DNA from: Sphingobacteriales bacterium JAD_PAG50586_3
Lineage (GTDB): Bacteria; Bacteroidota; Bacteroidia; CAMBQF01
Direction: 5' to 3'
Length of the DNA: 64,000 bases
Assembly: GCA_023213195.1 (NCBI GenBank)
Contig: CP096135.1
Coordinates: forward strand, 1,320,616-1,384,615
Under the pieces are notes generated by a model. That model did not search any database and was not told where the DNA came from. It worked only from the letters and a program-made list of their open reading frames with translations. This document shows, piece after piece, positions 44,760-54,843 of the stretch. Within the stretch, counting starts at the first letter, position 1. Each line of letters starts with the position of its first letter. A program made the translations under genes and the position numbers.

Positions 44760-47700
44760 ATGCAGAATAAAGGAGCCATAAGGCTTTTCGCAATTTTACT
44801 TGGTTTGGTTTGTATATACCAAATCTCGTTTACGTTTAAAACTCGTTCGGTAGAGAGCGACGCCCGCGAATTTGCAGCAGGCGATACTGCTAAAGAACGT
44901 GCATACCTTGACTCAATTAAAAATGTTGGGGTATTCAACCTGGGTATTTACGATTATACTTACGCTGAGTGTAAAGCCCGCGAATTGGTATTAGGCCTTG
45001 ACTTACAAGGTGGTATGAACATTACCTTAGAGGTATCTACTGTTGATATTGTTAGGGCTATGGCCAACAACAGCACCGATAGCTCTTTTGTAAAAGCCGT
45101 TAACCTTGCTACACAAAACCAGGCAAACTCTGATCAGGACTTTGTTACCCTTTTTGGTAAGGCTTGGGACCAGGTTGCTCCGGGTAAGCGTTTAGCATCG
45201 CCATCTATTTTTGGCAATGCCCAAAACAAAGAAAAGATAGACCCTTACAAATCTACCAACGAAGACGTTTTAAAGGTTTTAACTACCGAGGCTGATGCTG
45301 CTATTGACCGTACCTTCCAGGTATTACGCACCCGTATTGATAAGTTTGGTGTTACATCGCCAAACATTCAAAAACTGGGCAACAGCGGCCGTATATTGGT
45401 AGAGCTACCGGGTGTTAAAGATAAAACCCGCGTACGTAAACTGTTACAAGGCACTGCCAACCTTGAGTTTTGGGAGACTTACCAAAATGGCGAGATATAT
45501 CCTGTGTTGGTTAAAGCTAATGATATGTTGCGCCTGCTTACCGAAGCCGGTGGCGATTCTACTAAACTTGCTGCCCCTGCAGATTCTGCTGCTAAAGCTG
45601 CCGCCCCTGGCGATACAAGCAAAGCTGCTAAACTGGCCGCTGCTAAAAAAGATAGTGCCAATAAAGCTGCCCTTGCCGCTAAAGACACCAGCAAACAAGA
45701 TACTGCCGGTTTAAGCGAAGATGAGCAACGTGCAAAAGCAATGAAAGAGAACCCTCTTTTTGCTGTTTTAGGCACTAATAGCTATAAAGACGAAAACGGT
45801 CAAGACCGCCTTGCCAATGGCGCATGCTTTGGTTTAGCGCTTATTAAAGATACTGCTAAGGTTAACAAATTTTTGGCCCTGCCATCTGTAAAAGCATTAT
45901 TCCCTGCCGACTTTAAAGCCGTTTGGGCTTCTAAGTCTCGCAAAGAAACGCCTAACGTGCTAGAGTTATTTGGTATTCGTGTTACTAATAGCGATGGTAG
46001 CCCATCATTAGGTGGCGATGTGATTATTGATGCTACAGCCGATTATCAGCAAAACAGTGCCGAGGCTAAAGTATCTATGCAAATGAATGGTGAGGGTGCC
46101 CAGAAATGGAAACGCCTTACTGCTGAAAATAAAGGCAAAGCCATTGCCATTGTACTTGATGGTTATGTATACTCTGCCCCTAACGTAATTAACGAAATAC
46201 CTAACGGTAGCTCTGAAATTACCGGCGACTTTAAAATTGACGAAGCCCGCGACTTAGCAAACGTACTTAAAGCAGGTAAAATGCCAGCCCGTGCACGCAT
46301 TGTACAAGACGTTGTAGTTGGTCCATCTCTTGGTCAGGAAGCTATTAACAACGGTTTACTATCGTTTATGATAGCCTTAGGCTTAATCCTATTATTTATG
46401 GGCTTCTACTACAACAACTCTGGTTGGGTGGCAGATATTGCTCTGTTTGTAAACATCTTCTTTATTATGGGGGTACTTACCTCTATAGGCGCTGTGTTAA
46501 CATTGCCCGGTATTGCAGGTATAGTACTTACGGTAGGTATGTCGGTAGATGCCAACGTACTTATTTATGAACGTATCAGGGAAGAGCTCCGACATGGTAA
46601 AGGAATACGCCTTACCATTGCCGATGGTTTTAAAATGGCCTACTCATCTATTATTGATGCCAACGTAACTACTATAATTGTAGGTGTTGTATTGTTTATT
46701 AACGGAACAGGTCCTGTTCAAGGCTTTGCTACTACCCTTATCATTGGTATTTTAACCTCATTGTTCACTGCTATTTTTATTAGCCGTTTAGTATTTGAAA
46801 TGATGCTTAACCGCAACATGAGCATTAAATTCTCTACCAAGCTAACAGAAAACGCTTTCAAAAACATAAAATTCAACTGGATTGGTAACCGCCGTATCTA
46901 CTACATTATATCTGGCGTTATTACTCTTGCAGGTATTGTTTCATTAGCTACAAGAGGCTTAAACTACGGTATCGACTTTACCGGTGGCCGCTCTTATGTA
47001 GTTCGTTTTGAAAGCCCTGTAGAAACGCAAACCATTGCCGAAGGTCTTGCTACGCCTTTTGGTGGCAACAATCCTGAGGTTAAAACCTTTGGCGATGCAA
47101 ACCAGGTTAAGGTTACTACCAAGTTCCGTATTGATGATAAAACAGAAAACGTAAGTAACGAGGTAGAAAAATTGTTAACCGATGGTTTGGCTAAGGTTTA
47201 CCCTGCAAATAAAGCTACCGTATTAAGTAGCGACATGGTGGGCCCAACCGTAGCCGATGATATTAAACGTTCATCAATATGGTCGTTCTTATTTGCTGTT
47301 GCCGGTATATTCCTTTACATAGTATTCCGTTTCCGTAAGTGGGAGTTTGGTTTAGGTGCTGTAATATCACTATTGCACGATGCCTTTATGCTTGTGTCGG
47401 TATTCTCTATATTCTATGGCATATTGCCGTTTAGCTTAGAAATAGATCAGGCATTTATAGCTGCTATACTAACAGTAATGGGTTACTCAATTAATGATAC
47501 CGTGGTTGTATTTGACCGTATACGCGAGTACCTGAACGATAATAAGAAAGCTCCGGACATGAAAGTGGTTATTAACGATGCGTTAAATGCCACCCTAAGC
47601 CGTACCATCCTTACCTCGTTAACCATATTCTTAGTATTGTTTGCCATATTTGTATTTGGCGGCGAGGTTATACGTGGTTTCTCTTTTGCCCTTTTAGTGG

Positions 47701-47819
47701 GTGTTGTAGTAGGTACTTACTCATCGTTATGTATCGCAACCCCTATATCGGTAGATTTGAACCGTAAAAGAACCCAAACTGCTGAAGAAGCCAACAAAAA
47801 ATCGTTAGCTACCAAGTAG
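44760..47819 (+). CDS. secDF: Fused protein translocase subunit SecDF
   Basis: Proton-driven helper of the Sec translocon; SecD and SecF are joined in one 1019-residue chain. SecD part: LGLDLQGGMNITLEV, then MPARARIVQDVVVGPSLGQ and VGMSVDANVLIYERIREELRHGK. SecF part: YGIDFTGGRSYVVRFE and MGYSINDTVVVFDRIREYL. Twelve membrane helices are expected. A low-complexity Ala/Lys/Asp/Ser-rich insert (about residues 270-320, KAAAPGDTSKAAKLAAAKK) sits in the first periplasmic domain. Intact despite its length. Promoter at 44693-44722, terminator at 47841-47877. Confidence 0.96.
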   Translation: MQNKGAIRLFAILLGLVCIYQISFTFKTRSVESDAREFAAGDTAKERAYLDSIKNVGVFNLGIYDYTYAECKARELVLGLDLQGGMNITLEVSTVDIVRAMANNSTDSSFVKAVNLATQNQANSDQDFVTLFGKAWDQVAPGKRLASPSIFGNAQNKEKIDPYKSTNEDVLKVLTTEADAAIDRTFQVLRTRIDKFGVTSPNIQKLGNSGRILVELPGVKDKTRVRKLLQGTANLEFWETYQNGEIYPVLVKANDMLRLLTEAGGDSTKLAAPADSAAKAAAPGDTSKAAKLAAAKKDSANKAALAAKDTSKQDTAGLSEDEQRAKAMKENPLFAVLGTNSYKDENGQDRLANGACFGLALIKDTAKVNKFLALPSVKALFPADFKAVWASKSRKETPNVLELFGIRVTNSDGSPSLGGDVIIDATADYQQNSAEAKVSMQMNGEGAQKWKRLTAENKGKAIAIVLDGYVYSAPNVINEIPNGSSEITGDFKIDEARDLANVLKAGKMPARARIVQDVVVGPSLGQEAINNGLLSFMIALGLILLFMGFYYNNSGWVADIALFVNIFFIMGVLTSIGAVLTLPGIAGIVLTVGMSVDANVLIYERIREELRHGKGIRLTIADGFKMAYSSIIDANVTTIIVGVVLFINGTGPVQGFATTLIIGILTSLFTAIFISRLVFEMMLNRNMSIKFSTKLTENAFKNIKFNWIGNRRIYYIISGVITLAGIVSLATRGLNYGIDFTGGRSYVVRFESPVETQTIAEGLATPFGGNNPEVKTFGDANQVKVTTKFRIDDKTENVSNEVEKLLTDGLAKVYPANKATVLSSDMVGPTVADDIKRSSIWSFLFAVAGIFLYIVFRFRKWEFGLGAVISLLHDAFMLVSVFSIFYGILPFSLEIDQAFIAAILTVMGYSINDTVVVFDRIREYLNDNKKAPDMKVVINDALNATLSRTILTSLTIFLVLFAIFVFGGEVIRGFSFALLVGVVVGTYSSLCIATPISVDLNRKRTQTAEEANKKSLATK

Positions 47820-47840
47820 TATATAGTTTAAGAACTTTCA

Positions 47841-47877
47841 AATCCCTTGTTGCTTTTGCAACAAGGGATTTTTTTAA
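47841..47877 (+). terminator. Terminator of secDF
   Basis: AATCCCTTGTTGC-TTTT-GCAACAAGGGATT followed by T7. Confidence 0.9.
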
Positions 47878-47898
47878 GCAAAATCTAATGCCAACAAA

Positions 47899-47931
47899 TT
47901 GTTTAAGGCATTTGTTCTTGCTGTATCTTTG
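47899..47931 (+). promoter_or_regulatory. Promoter of tatA
   Basis: TTG (47899-47901), N22, TATCTTTG (47924-47931), 20 nt before the ATG. Confidence 0.6.
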
Positions 47932-47951
47932 CATTAAGCAAGAAGTTTAGT

Positions 47952-48212
47952 ATGAACGCAGCCGTTATTTTATTTTTAAATCTTGGTACCAGCGAAATAG
48001 TTTTAATACTATTTGTGGTAATGCTATTGTTTGGCGCCAACAAAATACCCGAACTGGCCAAAGGCTTAGGCAAAGGCATGCGCGAGTTTAAAGACGCTAC
48101 AAACGGCATACAGCGCGAGATTCAGGAGAGTGCACGTAAAATGGAAAGCGAAGCTAAAAAGATAGCGGAAGACACTACAAAGGACACAACCAACACCCCC
48201 GACAAACAATAA
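47952..48212 (+). CDS. tatA: Twin-arginine translocase subunit TatA/E
   Basis: 86 residues. One N-terminal membrane helix ([37 protein letters not shown] region), with the typical [16 protein letters not shown] hinge and amphipathic helix. A charged tail follows ([16 protein letters not shown]). TatA forms the pore for folded proteins carrying twin-Arg signals. No tatC is in the window. It lies between secDF and the PorE-like gene and has its own promoter. Confidence 0.92.
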   Translation: MNAAVILFLNLGTSEIVLILFVVMLLFGANKIPELAKGLGKGMREFKDATNGIQREIQESARKMESEAKKIAEDTTKDTTNTPDKQ

Positions 48213-48326
48213 AAACAAGATTTTAAGCAAACCTTTTGTTGCTTATATATTTTTTACCTTTATTTGTTGTTGAAAATAATTTTTTACATTAGCTGTCACG
48301 GATTAAGTAAAAGACCTAATCAACCT

Positions 48327-50390
48327 ATGAATATGAGCAGAACGCTTACTCTTATTGCAATTTTTGCCTTTATGGCTACTGTTGCCTCGGCCCAGAACAA
48401 GTTTTTGAAGCAGGCTGATGAGGCTTACAAGAACGCCCAGTACTCTGAGGCTATTGAGCTTTACAAAAAAGCCAGTTCTAAAAAGGTGAAAAAAGACGTG
48501 AAGGTGGAAATCATCTTCAAAACGGCAGAATCGTACCGCCGCAACCACGACTATAAAAACGCCGAGGTTTGGTACAAAAAGGCTATTAAAGCTAAAATTG
48601 ACGAGCCGTTAGCTACGTTATACCTTGCCGATGCTTTAAAAGCACAGGAAAAGTATGATGAGGCTGTTGTAGAATACAACAACTACAAAAAACTGGCTCC
48701 ATCAGACCCTCGTGGCGAAAATGGCGTTGAGTCTTGCAAACTGGCTCAAAAGTGGAAAGATGCTCCTACCAAATACTCGGTAGAGAACGTTTCTCAACTT
48801 AACACCAAATACAACGACTGGGGTGTGGCTTACACCAAAAAGAACTTTAAAGATATTGCCTTTACTTCTTCTCGCGAAGGTACTACCGGCAACCAGGTTG
48901 ACCCTTGGTTAGGCCAAAGCACCGAAGACGTGTTTGAAGCTAAGCTTGATAAAAACGGTAAATGGAGCACTCCGGGTCCTCTTGCTGCACCGTTTAACTC
49001 TAAAATGAACGAAGGTTCTCCGGCATCTAACAACAAATACACCTTGTTGTACTTTACCCGTTGCTCTGAGAAAAAGATAAAACCCTTGGTTGCCAAATCT
49101 TTTTAAGCAAGAAAAAAGGCGCTACTGCTTGGGAAGAGCCTACGCAAATTATGATTTCTCCTGAGGATAGCTTCTCTTGCGGCGACCCTGCCCTTTCTCC
49201 AACTGAAGATACATTGTTCTTCTCTTCGGATATGCCGGGCGGACAAGGTGGTACCGATATTTGGTACGTAACTTACGATAAAAAGAAAAAGAGTGGAGCA
49301 AAGCTACCAACCTTGGCACTACTATTAATACTGTTGGTAATGAGCGTTTTCCTTACCTGCACGATGATGGCACCCTTTACTTCTCTTCTGATGGCCATTT
49401 AGGTATGGGCGGCCTAGACGTGTTCCAAGCTAAAAAACAAGGCACCAAATGGGGCGGCGTAGCGAACATGAAATACCCTATGAACTCTAGCGGCGACGAT
49501 TTTGGCATTGTATTCCGGGCCAGTCTCCAACAGGTGAGTATTTAGAAAAAGGTTACCTAAGCTCTAACCGTAAAGGTGGTAAAGGTGGCGATGATATTTA
49601 CTCTTTTATGCTTCCTCCTCCATGCTTTACCCTACAAGGTGTTGCACGTAACCAAACCACTAAAGAGGTTATGCCGGGCGTTAAAGTAACTGTTACAGGT
49701 TCTGATGGTACAGCTTTAGAAGCTATGACCGATGCTACCGGTAGCTACATATTTGAGTGTAAGCCAACCGCTAAATTCAAATTGAACAGTGCTTTTGAGG
49801 TTAACGTAAATAAAGAGAAATTCATTAATACTACTGGTATTGGTAAATTTGATACTAAAGGCTTAGAAGAAAGCAAAGACTTTGTTCTTGACTTTGAACT
49901 GCTTACTACAGAGAAACCTATTAAACTTCCTTTAATTCTATATGATCTAGGGAAATATGACTTATTGCCACAATATCAGGATTCATTAACCGGTCTTATC
50001 AAAACAATGAATGACAATCCTACTATTGTAATCGAGTTACGTTCTCATACCGACTCTCGTGGTAGCAACAAGTCTAACGAATTGTTATCATTCAACCGTT
50101 CTAAATCAGTAGTTGACTTCTTAATTAGCAAAGGCATTGCCGGCGACCGTATGGTTCCAAAAGGTATGGGCGAGTACGAGTTGTTGAACAAATGTAAAGA
50201 TGGCACTAAGTGTACTGAAGACGAGCACCAAATTAACCGTCGTACCGACTTTAAAGTTATCCGTAACGACTATGTTGCTCCCAAAGACCCTTCAAAAATT
50301 GAAGCTCCGAAAATTGTTGTTGAAGACGAAGAAGGCGAAGAAGTAGAGCCAGCTCCAACAGATGGCACTACACCAGCCCCTAAAAACTAA
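48327..50390 (+). CDS. PorE-like OmpA-family protein of the T9SS (TPR, PD40, regulatory fold, OmpA), three frameshifts
   Basis: The domain order matches PorE, the peptidoglycan-binding T9SS part. Signal peptide (AFMATVASAQ), TPR repeats (FLKQADEAYKNAQYSEAIEL, NAEVWYKKAIKAK), WD40-like PD40 propeller (KDIAFTSSREG, TEDTLFFSSDMPGGQGGTDI, DGTLYFSSDGHLGMGGLDVF), a carboxypeptidase-regulatory fold (PGVKVTVTGSDGTALEAMTD), and a C-terminal OmpA domain (ELRSHTDSRGSNKSNELLSF, NRRTDFKV). Breaks at 49071-49075 (A5), about 49280-49291 (A runs) and about 49515-49516 (CC) are each repaired by one base. Start ATG at 48327. It may instead be a general OmpA/TPR protein of the same architecture. Confidence 0.8.
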
Positions 50391-50413
50391 GTAAATTAGT
50401 AAACCATATTAAA

Positions 50414-50446
50414 AACATCCCGCCACCTCGGCGGGATGTTTTATTT
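50414..50446 (+). terminator. Terminator after the PorE-like gene
   Basis: AACATCCCGCC-ACCTC-GGCGGGATGTT followed by TTATTTTT. Its T-rich end overlaps a TATTTTTG box 5 nt before the purM ATG. Confidence 0.85.
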
Positions 50447-50454
50447 TTGTACCC

Positions 50455-51630
50455 ATGCAAAACGAGTCGCTATATAATATGCGCGGGGTTTCGGCCTCTA
50501 AAGAAGATGTACATAAAGCCATAAGCAAGCTTGATAAAGGTTTGTTCCCTAAGGCTTTTTGTAAAATAGTGCCCGATTATTTAACCGGAAGCGATGAGCA
50601 TTGCATTGTAATGCATGCCGATGGTGCAGGTACTAAATCGTCGTTGGCTTATATGTACTGGAAAGAAACCGGCGACTTTGGCGTATGGAAAGGCATAGCA
50701 CAAGATGCACTGGTAATGAACCTTGACGATTTACTGTGCGTTGGGGCTACTGAGAATATATTACTATCTAGCACCATAGGCCGCAACAAAAACCTAATAC
50801 CGGGCGATGTTATATCGGCTATTATAAACGGCACACAAGAGTTAGTTGATGAGTTAGGTAAGCATGGTATCAACATAGTGCTTACAGGCGGCGAAACTGC
50901 CGATGTAGGCGATTTGGTACGTACTATTATAGTAGACTCTACCGTTGTATGCCGAATGAAGCGCAGCGATGTTATTGATAATGCCAATATTAAAGCCGGT
51001 AACGTAGTTGTTGGCTTAGCATCTTATGGGCAGGCCACTTACGAAACTGAGTATAACGGAGGCATGGGTAGCAATGGCCTTACATCGGCCCGCCACGATG
51101 TTTTTGCCAAATACCTTACCGAAAAATACCCCGATAGCTACGATGCCCGTGTGCCTGATGAGGTAGTATACAAAGGCAGCTACAAACTTACCGATACCGT
51201 TGAAGGTACAGGCTTAGATGCAGGTAAACTTGTATTATCGCCAACACGCACCTATGCGCCGGTAATAGCTAAAATTTTAGCCCAATACCGCAGCCAAATT
51301 GATGGCATAGTACATTGCAGCGGCGGCGCACAAAGCAAGGTGCTGCATTTTGTTGATGGGGTAAGGGTTATAAAAGACAACCTGTTTCCTATTCCGCCGC
51401 TATTCAATATTATTAAAGAACAAAGCGGTGCCGGTTGGGACGAGATGTTCCGCGTATTTAATATGGGCCACCGTATGGAACTGTATGTACCTGAAACCAT
51501 TGCGGCAGATATTATTGCCATAGTACAAAGCTTTGGTGTTGAAGCCCAAATTATTGGCAGGGTAGAAGCTTCTGATAAAACAGAAGTACTAATTAAACAT
51601 CCTGAAGGAGAGGTTGTTTATAGTAAGTAG
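50455..51630 (+). CDS. purM: Phosphoribosylformylglycinamidine cyclo-ligase (AIR synthetase)
   Basis: Fifth step of purine synthesis, ATP-dependent ring closure of FGAM to AIR. ATP-grasp-like PurM/PurL fold with HADGAGTKSSLAY, NLDDLLCVGA, VLTGGETADVGD and GLASYGQATYETEYNGGMGSNG (20-residue window near 195). 391 residues, longer than the typical 340-350 of proteobacterial PurM, as is usual for this branch. Intact. The next gene lies about 90 nt downstream. Confidence 0.9.
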   Translation: MQNESLYNMRGVSASKEDVHKAISKLDKGLFPKAFCKIVPDYLTGSDEHCIVMHADGAGTKSSLAYMYWKETGDFGVWKGIAQDALVMNLDDLLCVGATENILLSSTIGRNKNLIPGDVISAIINGTQELVDELGKHGINIVLTGGETADVGDLVRTIIVDSTVVCRMKRSDVIDNANIKAGNVVVGLASYGQATYETEYNGGMGSNGLTSARHDVFAKYLTEKYPDSYDARVPDEVVYKGSYKLTDTVEGTGLDAGKLVLSPTRTYAPVIAKILAQYRSQIDGIVHCSGGAQSKVLHFVDGVRVIKDNLFPIPPLFNIIKEQSGAGWDEMFRVFNMGHRMELYVPETIAADIIAIVQSFGVEAQIIGRVEASDKTEVLIKHPEGEVVYSK

Positions 51631-51718
51631 TATGAGGCTAGTTTATTGTTTTTTAATGCGTTAGCGTTTATATTCAACAAGTTTCTTTGTTAAGTTGTAT
51701 CTTAGCACACCATCTGTT

Positions 51719-52627
51719 ATGAAAAAAATATCTCTAATTGCTCTTTCTATAATATTGATTGTTATTCAGTTACAGGCGCAACCAATAGTTAATGGCAACC
51801 TGGAAGATTGGCAACAATCGCAAAGTGGCCTATACGACCAACCTACCGGTGGCTTTTGGGCTACACTTAATGCATTGCGAGATTTAGGCGGACCCGTTAC
51901 GGTAGAAAAAACAACGGATGCATGCCAAGGAGAATTCGCGGCAAAGCTTACCACTAAAAGCTTTACCAGTTTATTGGTAGCAGGGTTTTTAGCATCGGGT
52001 ACATTCAACCAGCTTAATTTAACCAACCCGTTAACCATTGGCAAACCGTTCACCTTAAAACCTCAGTCTCTTAGTGGCTGTTATAAATATGTTCCCGTAA
52101 ACAACGACTCTGCTGCGTTGGTATCTATACTTACCAAGTGGAACTCACAAACCAACAGCCGAGATACAATAGCATCCGCAGGCGGCATAACAGCCCAGCC
52201 CCAACCCAATTATACCACCTTTAACTACACCTACGAGTATTTTAGCCAAGAAACGCCAGATTCTATTCAGGTAGTTTTTACATCAAGTGCTGATGGCGCC
52301 AATAACAACGGCCAGGTGGGCAGCGCGTTGTGGGTAGATAATATTAGCCTTGAAATTATTAATGGTATTGATTTACCAATGATGCCAGAAGTTATGGTAA
52401 ACTGCTACCCTAATCCTGTAACCAACTTTGTAACCATCAATTTAGAAAACATACCCGGCAGTTCTGCTATTGCTATCTACAGCGCTAATGGTATACAACT
52501 ATTACAAAAGAAGGCTTTACAAGGTTTAAATACCGTTGATTTTACAAGCCTTCCTTGCGGAAATTACATCTACACTATCACCCAAAATAACCAAACTCTT
52601 TATTGGGGTAGTATAGCCCATAACTAA
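51719..52627 (+). CDS. PCMD-type secreted protein with T9SS type A sorting domain
   Basis: 302 residues from MKKISLIALSIILIVIQLQAQ (ATG at 51719); the 24-nt extension upstream is not signal-like. The body matches the putative carbohydrate-metabolism (PCMD) beta-sandwich: VNGNLEDWQ, GFWATLNALRDLGG, CQGEFAAKLTTK, GKPFTLKPQSLSGCYKY, ALWVDNISLEI. The end has CYPNPVTNFVTINL and a type A tail (GSIAHN). Probably surface-exposed and possibly sugar-binding. Its TAA overlaps the ATG of the barrel gene (TAATG). Confidence 0.8.
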   Translation: MKKISLIALSIILIVIQLQAQPIVNGNLEDWQQSQSGLYDQPTGGFWATLNALRDLGGPVTVEKTTDACQGEFAAKLTTKSFTSLLVAGFLASGTFNQLNLTNPLTIGKPFTLKPQSLSGCYKYVPVNNDSAALVSILTKWNSQTNSRDTIASAGGITAQPQPNYTTFNYTYEYFSQETPDSIQVVFTSSADGANNNGQVGSALWVDNISLEIINGIDLPMMPEVMVNCYPNPVTNFVTINLENIPGSSAIAIYSANGIQLLQKKALQGLNTVDFTSLPCGNYIYTITQNNQTLYWGSIAHN

Positions 52628-53343
52628 TGAGGAAATTACTGTTAATAGTATGCTTTTTAATGGCGTATGGCAGTTTTGCTTTTGGCCAATATAGCTTTGG
52701 CGTGGCTGCGGGTGTAAATTACGGTGGCCCTATAGGTAATATTGAAGGTGAAGGCAAACCCATACCCGGTTTTATTGGCGGACCTACTATAAAGCGTTGG
52801 TTTGGAGAAAAATGGAGGCTTTCAGCTTCAATACTATATTCTTTCCGCGGGGCTGAATACAGCCAAACATCTACCAACGATTCTACGGTATACGTGACTA
52901 TAAATCAACAACAGGTACCTGTTACAACTAATTATACATCAAACATTAAAGGCACACTAAAACTGCATTATATTGATGTACCTATAGTGGTAAGCCGTCT
53001 TATTGGCAAGCATTCCAGTATAGATTTTGGTCCTCAGTTATCCTATATCGTAGCAGGGTCTGATAAGGGAAACAACGATATTGTTTTTGTGGAGAATGGG
53101 GTCTTCAACCAAAAGGTAGCCTACAATAATTTCAAAGAACTTAACCGCATGGATTATGGCCTAACCCTGGGTGGTACTTACTATACCAACATTGGGCTTA
53201 GCGTGTCTGTGCGTGCATCGCGCGGCATACGGTCGCTATACCGCAAAGGCTTTTTTAGCTCCCGAGGTTTACCCGAAACCGGCTTGTACAACACCTTTGT
53301 ACACCTTACCGCAGCCTATAACTTTGGCAGCTATGCACACTAA
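52627..53343 (+). CDS. Outer-membrane beta-barrel (PorT-like/porin-family) protein
   Basis: 238 residues with signal peptide (MAYGSFAFGQ). Barrel strands of the PF13568 kind: YSFGVAAGVNYGGPIG, KWRLSASILYSFRGAEYSQ, LKLHYIDVPIVVSR, SIDFGPQLSYIVAG, YGLTLGGTYYTNIGLSVSVR, and a terminal FVHLTAAYNFGS. The LHYIDVPI segment is typical of these barrels. Overlaps the upstream cargo gene by 1 nt and the following SDR gene by 11 nt, so the three genes are translationally linked. Confidence 0.85.
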   Translation: MRKLLLIVCFLMAYGSFAFGQYSFGVAAGVNYGGPIGNIEGEGKPIPGFIGGPTIKRWFGEKWRLSASILYSFRGAEYSQTSTNDSTVYVTINQQQVPVTTNYTSNIKGTLKLHYIDVPIVVSRLIGKHSSIDFGPQLSYIVAGSDKGNNDIVFVENGVFNQKVAYNNFKELNRMDYGLTLGGTYYTNIGLSVSVRASRGIRSLYRKGFFSSRGLPETGLYNTFVHLTAAYNFGSYAH

Positions 53344-54005
53344 CTATGCAGTAGTTACCGGCGCCGGAAAAGGTATAGGCAAAGCCATAGCGCTTACCTT
53401 GGCAAATAGCGGTTATACTGTTATCGCCTGCTCTCGTACCCAATCCGATTTAGAGCAACTGCAACAAGACAATGCCAACATTATTCCCTTCGCTGCCGAT
53501 TTAGCCACTACCCAAGGTGTTGAAGCGCTTGGTGCATTTTACTAAGCAGTACTGCGGTACACCGCAGGTAATAGTAAACAACCTGGGCGTGTTTGCGGCA
53601 GATGCTATGGACAATACCAATACCGGCCTGTTGCAGGAACAAATGCAGGTTAATTTTTGGTCGGGCTATAACCTAACTATGCCTTTTGTAGCATCTATTA
53701 TAGAGCGTGGCTCGGGGCATGTTGTAAACATATGCTCCATTGCCTCTATAGAGGCTGTGCCTTATGCATCTAGCTATTCAATAAGCAAGCATGCCCAATT
53801 GGGTTTTAGCCGTGTGCTGCAAAGCGATTTACAAGGCAAGGGCATATTTGTTACTTCTATACTCCCCGGTAATGTTGACACCTCATCGTGGGATGGCTCC
53901 TCTGCCGACCGTACCAGTTTTATTCAGCCCCAGCAAATAGCAGATTTAGTATTAGCCGAACTATTGGCCCTGCGCAGCAACGAAATCATCATCCGCAACA
54001 ACTAG
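53333..54005 (+). CDS. Short-chain dehydrogenase/reductase (SDR), frameshifted
   Basis: Reads MHTNYAVVTGAGKGIGKAIA (NAD(P) loop), NNLGVF, SIASIEAVPYASSYSISKHAQ with the YSISK pair, and a C-terminal LPGNVDT. The frame breaks at 53531-53532; removing one G joins GVEAL to VHFTKQYCGTPQVIV. The rebuilt length is about 224 residues, short for an SDR but complete. Begins inside the end of the barrel gene. Substrate unknown. Confidence 0.82.
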
Positions 54006-54033
54006 TTTACTTTCAAATTTCAACTTTCAGATT

Positions 54034-54816
54034 TCAACTAACCACGTAGTTCCCTTCACTATCAATAGTTATAACAGGTAGCTTCTTGTGCTTTTCAAAA
54101 TAATCGTAAGCAGGTTTAAGGCTTTTCCAAAACGGAATTAAGGGTTTATATATTCCTGAAAAACCGCCAATCCCATCAGGTTTTCCAATTAATTTTGAAG
54201 GAAAAATATGCACCGGTATATTGGTTTGCCCCGCCGTTTTAGCTTCTATACACAACACATACAACTCCTTTATTATCTCGTCTGTAAGCGGCATGCAGCC
54301 AATAGTAACACAATCGCCATGTATGTATATTTCGTTGCCCGGGTGTTCATCGCCCATTATCAAATCAGCCTTATTAGGGTAGTTAATACCTAACGATAAG
54401 TGAAACCGGCTGTTGGGGTTAAAATCGTTAATATGGTAAAACCCTTCGGGCACCTGCCTGTCGCCATCTTTGCGCTTTGGCCCCAGCTTACCCGACGATT
54501 GACAAATGTCATATACCTTAAATAGCTTAAAGGCCTTATCCTGTTTATTCTTAGCCCATACCTCCAGCTTTTTATCGGCCTTAAATGCCCTGATATATAA
54601 CTCAAGGTTTTCGGGGCAAATGCCTTTGTCATTCAGCAATTTCAGCAAGCTACCTTCTTTTTCATCATAGGCTTCTTTAACCCGTATATTCTTTAACTGA
54701 GCGGTTTTGAAAGTACCACTGGTAGGGTTGCACTGGGTTGGTGCAGGCGTAGTTTGTCCGTTACCGCATGCCGATAGTAGCAGCGGTGCTGAAATTAGGA
54801 GTAGGAAGCGGCGCAT
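54034..54816 (-). CDS. L,D-transpeptidase-family lipoprotein
   Basis: 260 residues. The signal ends with lipobox LLLSAC. The YkuD-type active site is IYIHGDCVTIGCMPLTDEII, with His and Cys in HGxC..IGC, where the catalytic Cys is expected. Such enzymes make 3-3 cross-links or attach proteins to peptidoglycan. The N-terminal domain is long (KTAQLKNIRVKEAYDEKEG). Stop codon TGA. It begins 27 nt after porX on the same strand, a probable operon. Confidence 0.88.
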   Translation of the reverse strand: MRRFLLLISAPLLLSACGNGQTTPAPTQCNPTSGTFKTAQLKNIRVKEAYDEKEGSLLKLLNDKGICPENLELYIRAFKADKKLEVWAKNKQDKAFKLFKVYDICQSSGKLGPKRKDGDRQVPEGFYHINDFNPNSRFHLSLGINYPNKADLIMGDEHPGNEIYIHGDCVTIGCMPLTDEIIKELYVLCIEAKTAGQTNIPVHIFPSKLIGKPDGIGGFSGIYKPLIPFWKSLKPAYDYFEKHKKLPVITIDSEGNYVVS

Positions 54817-54843
54817 AATGTGCCTATAAAGGGTTTTAGGGTG

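Noticed and set aside
48327..50390. Programmed frameshifting in the PorE-like gene and others
   Set aside because: Breaks differ in position and direction, lie in ordinary homopolymers, and are too many per gene; sequencing error is simpler.
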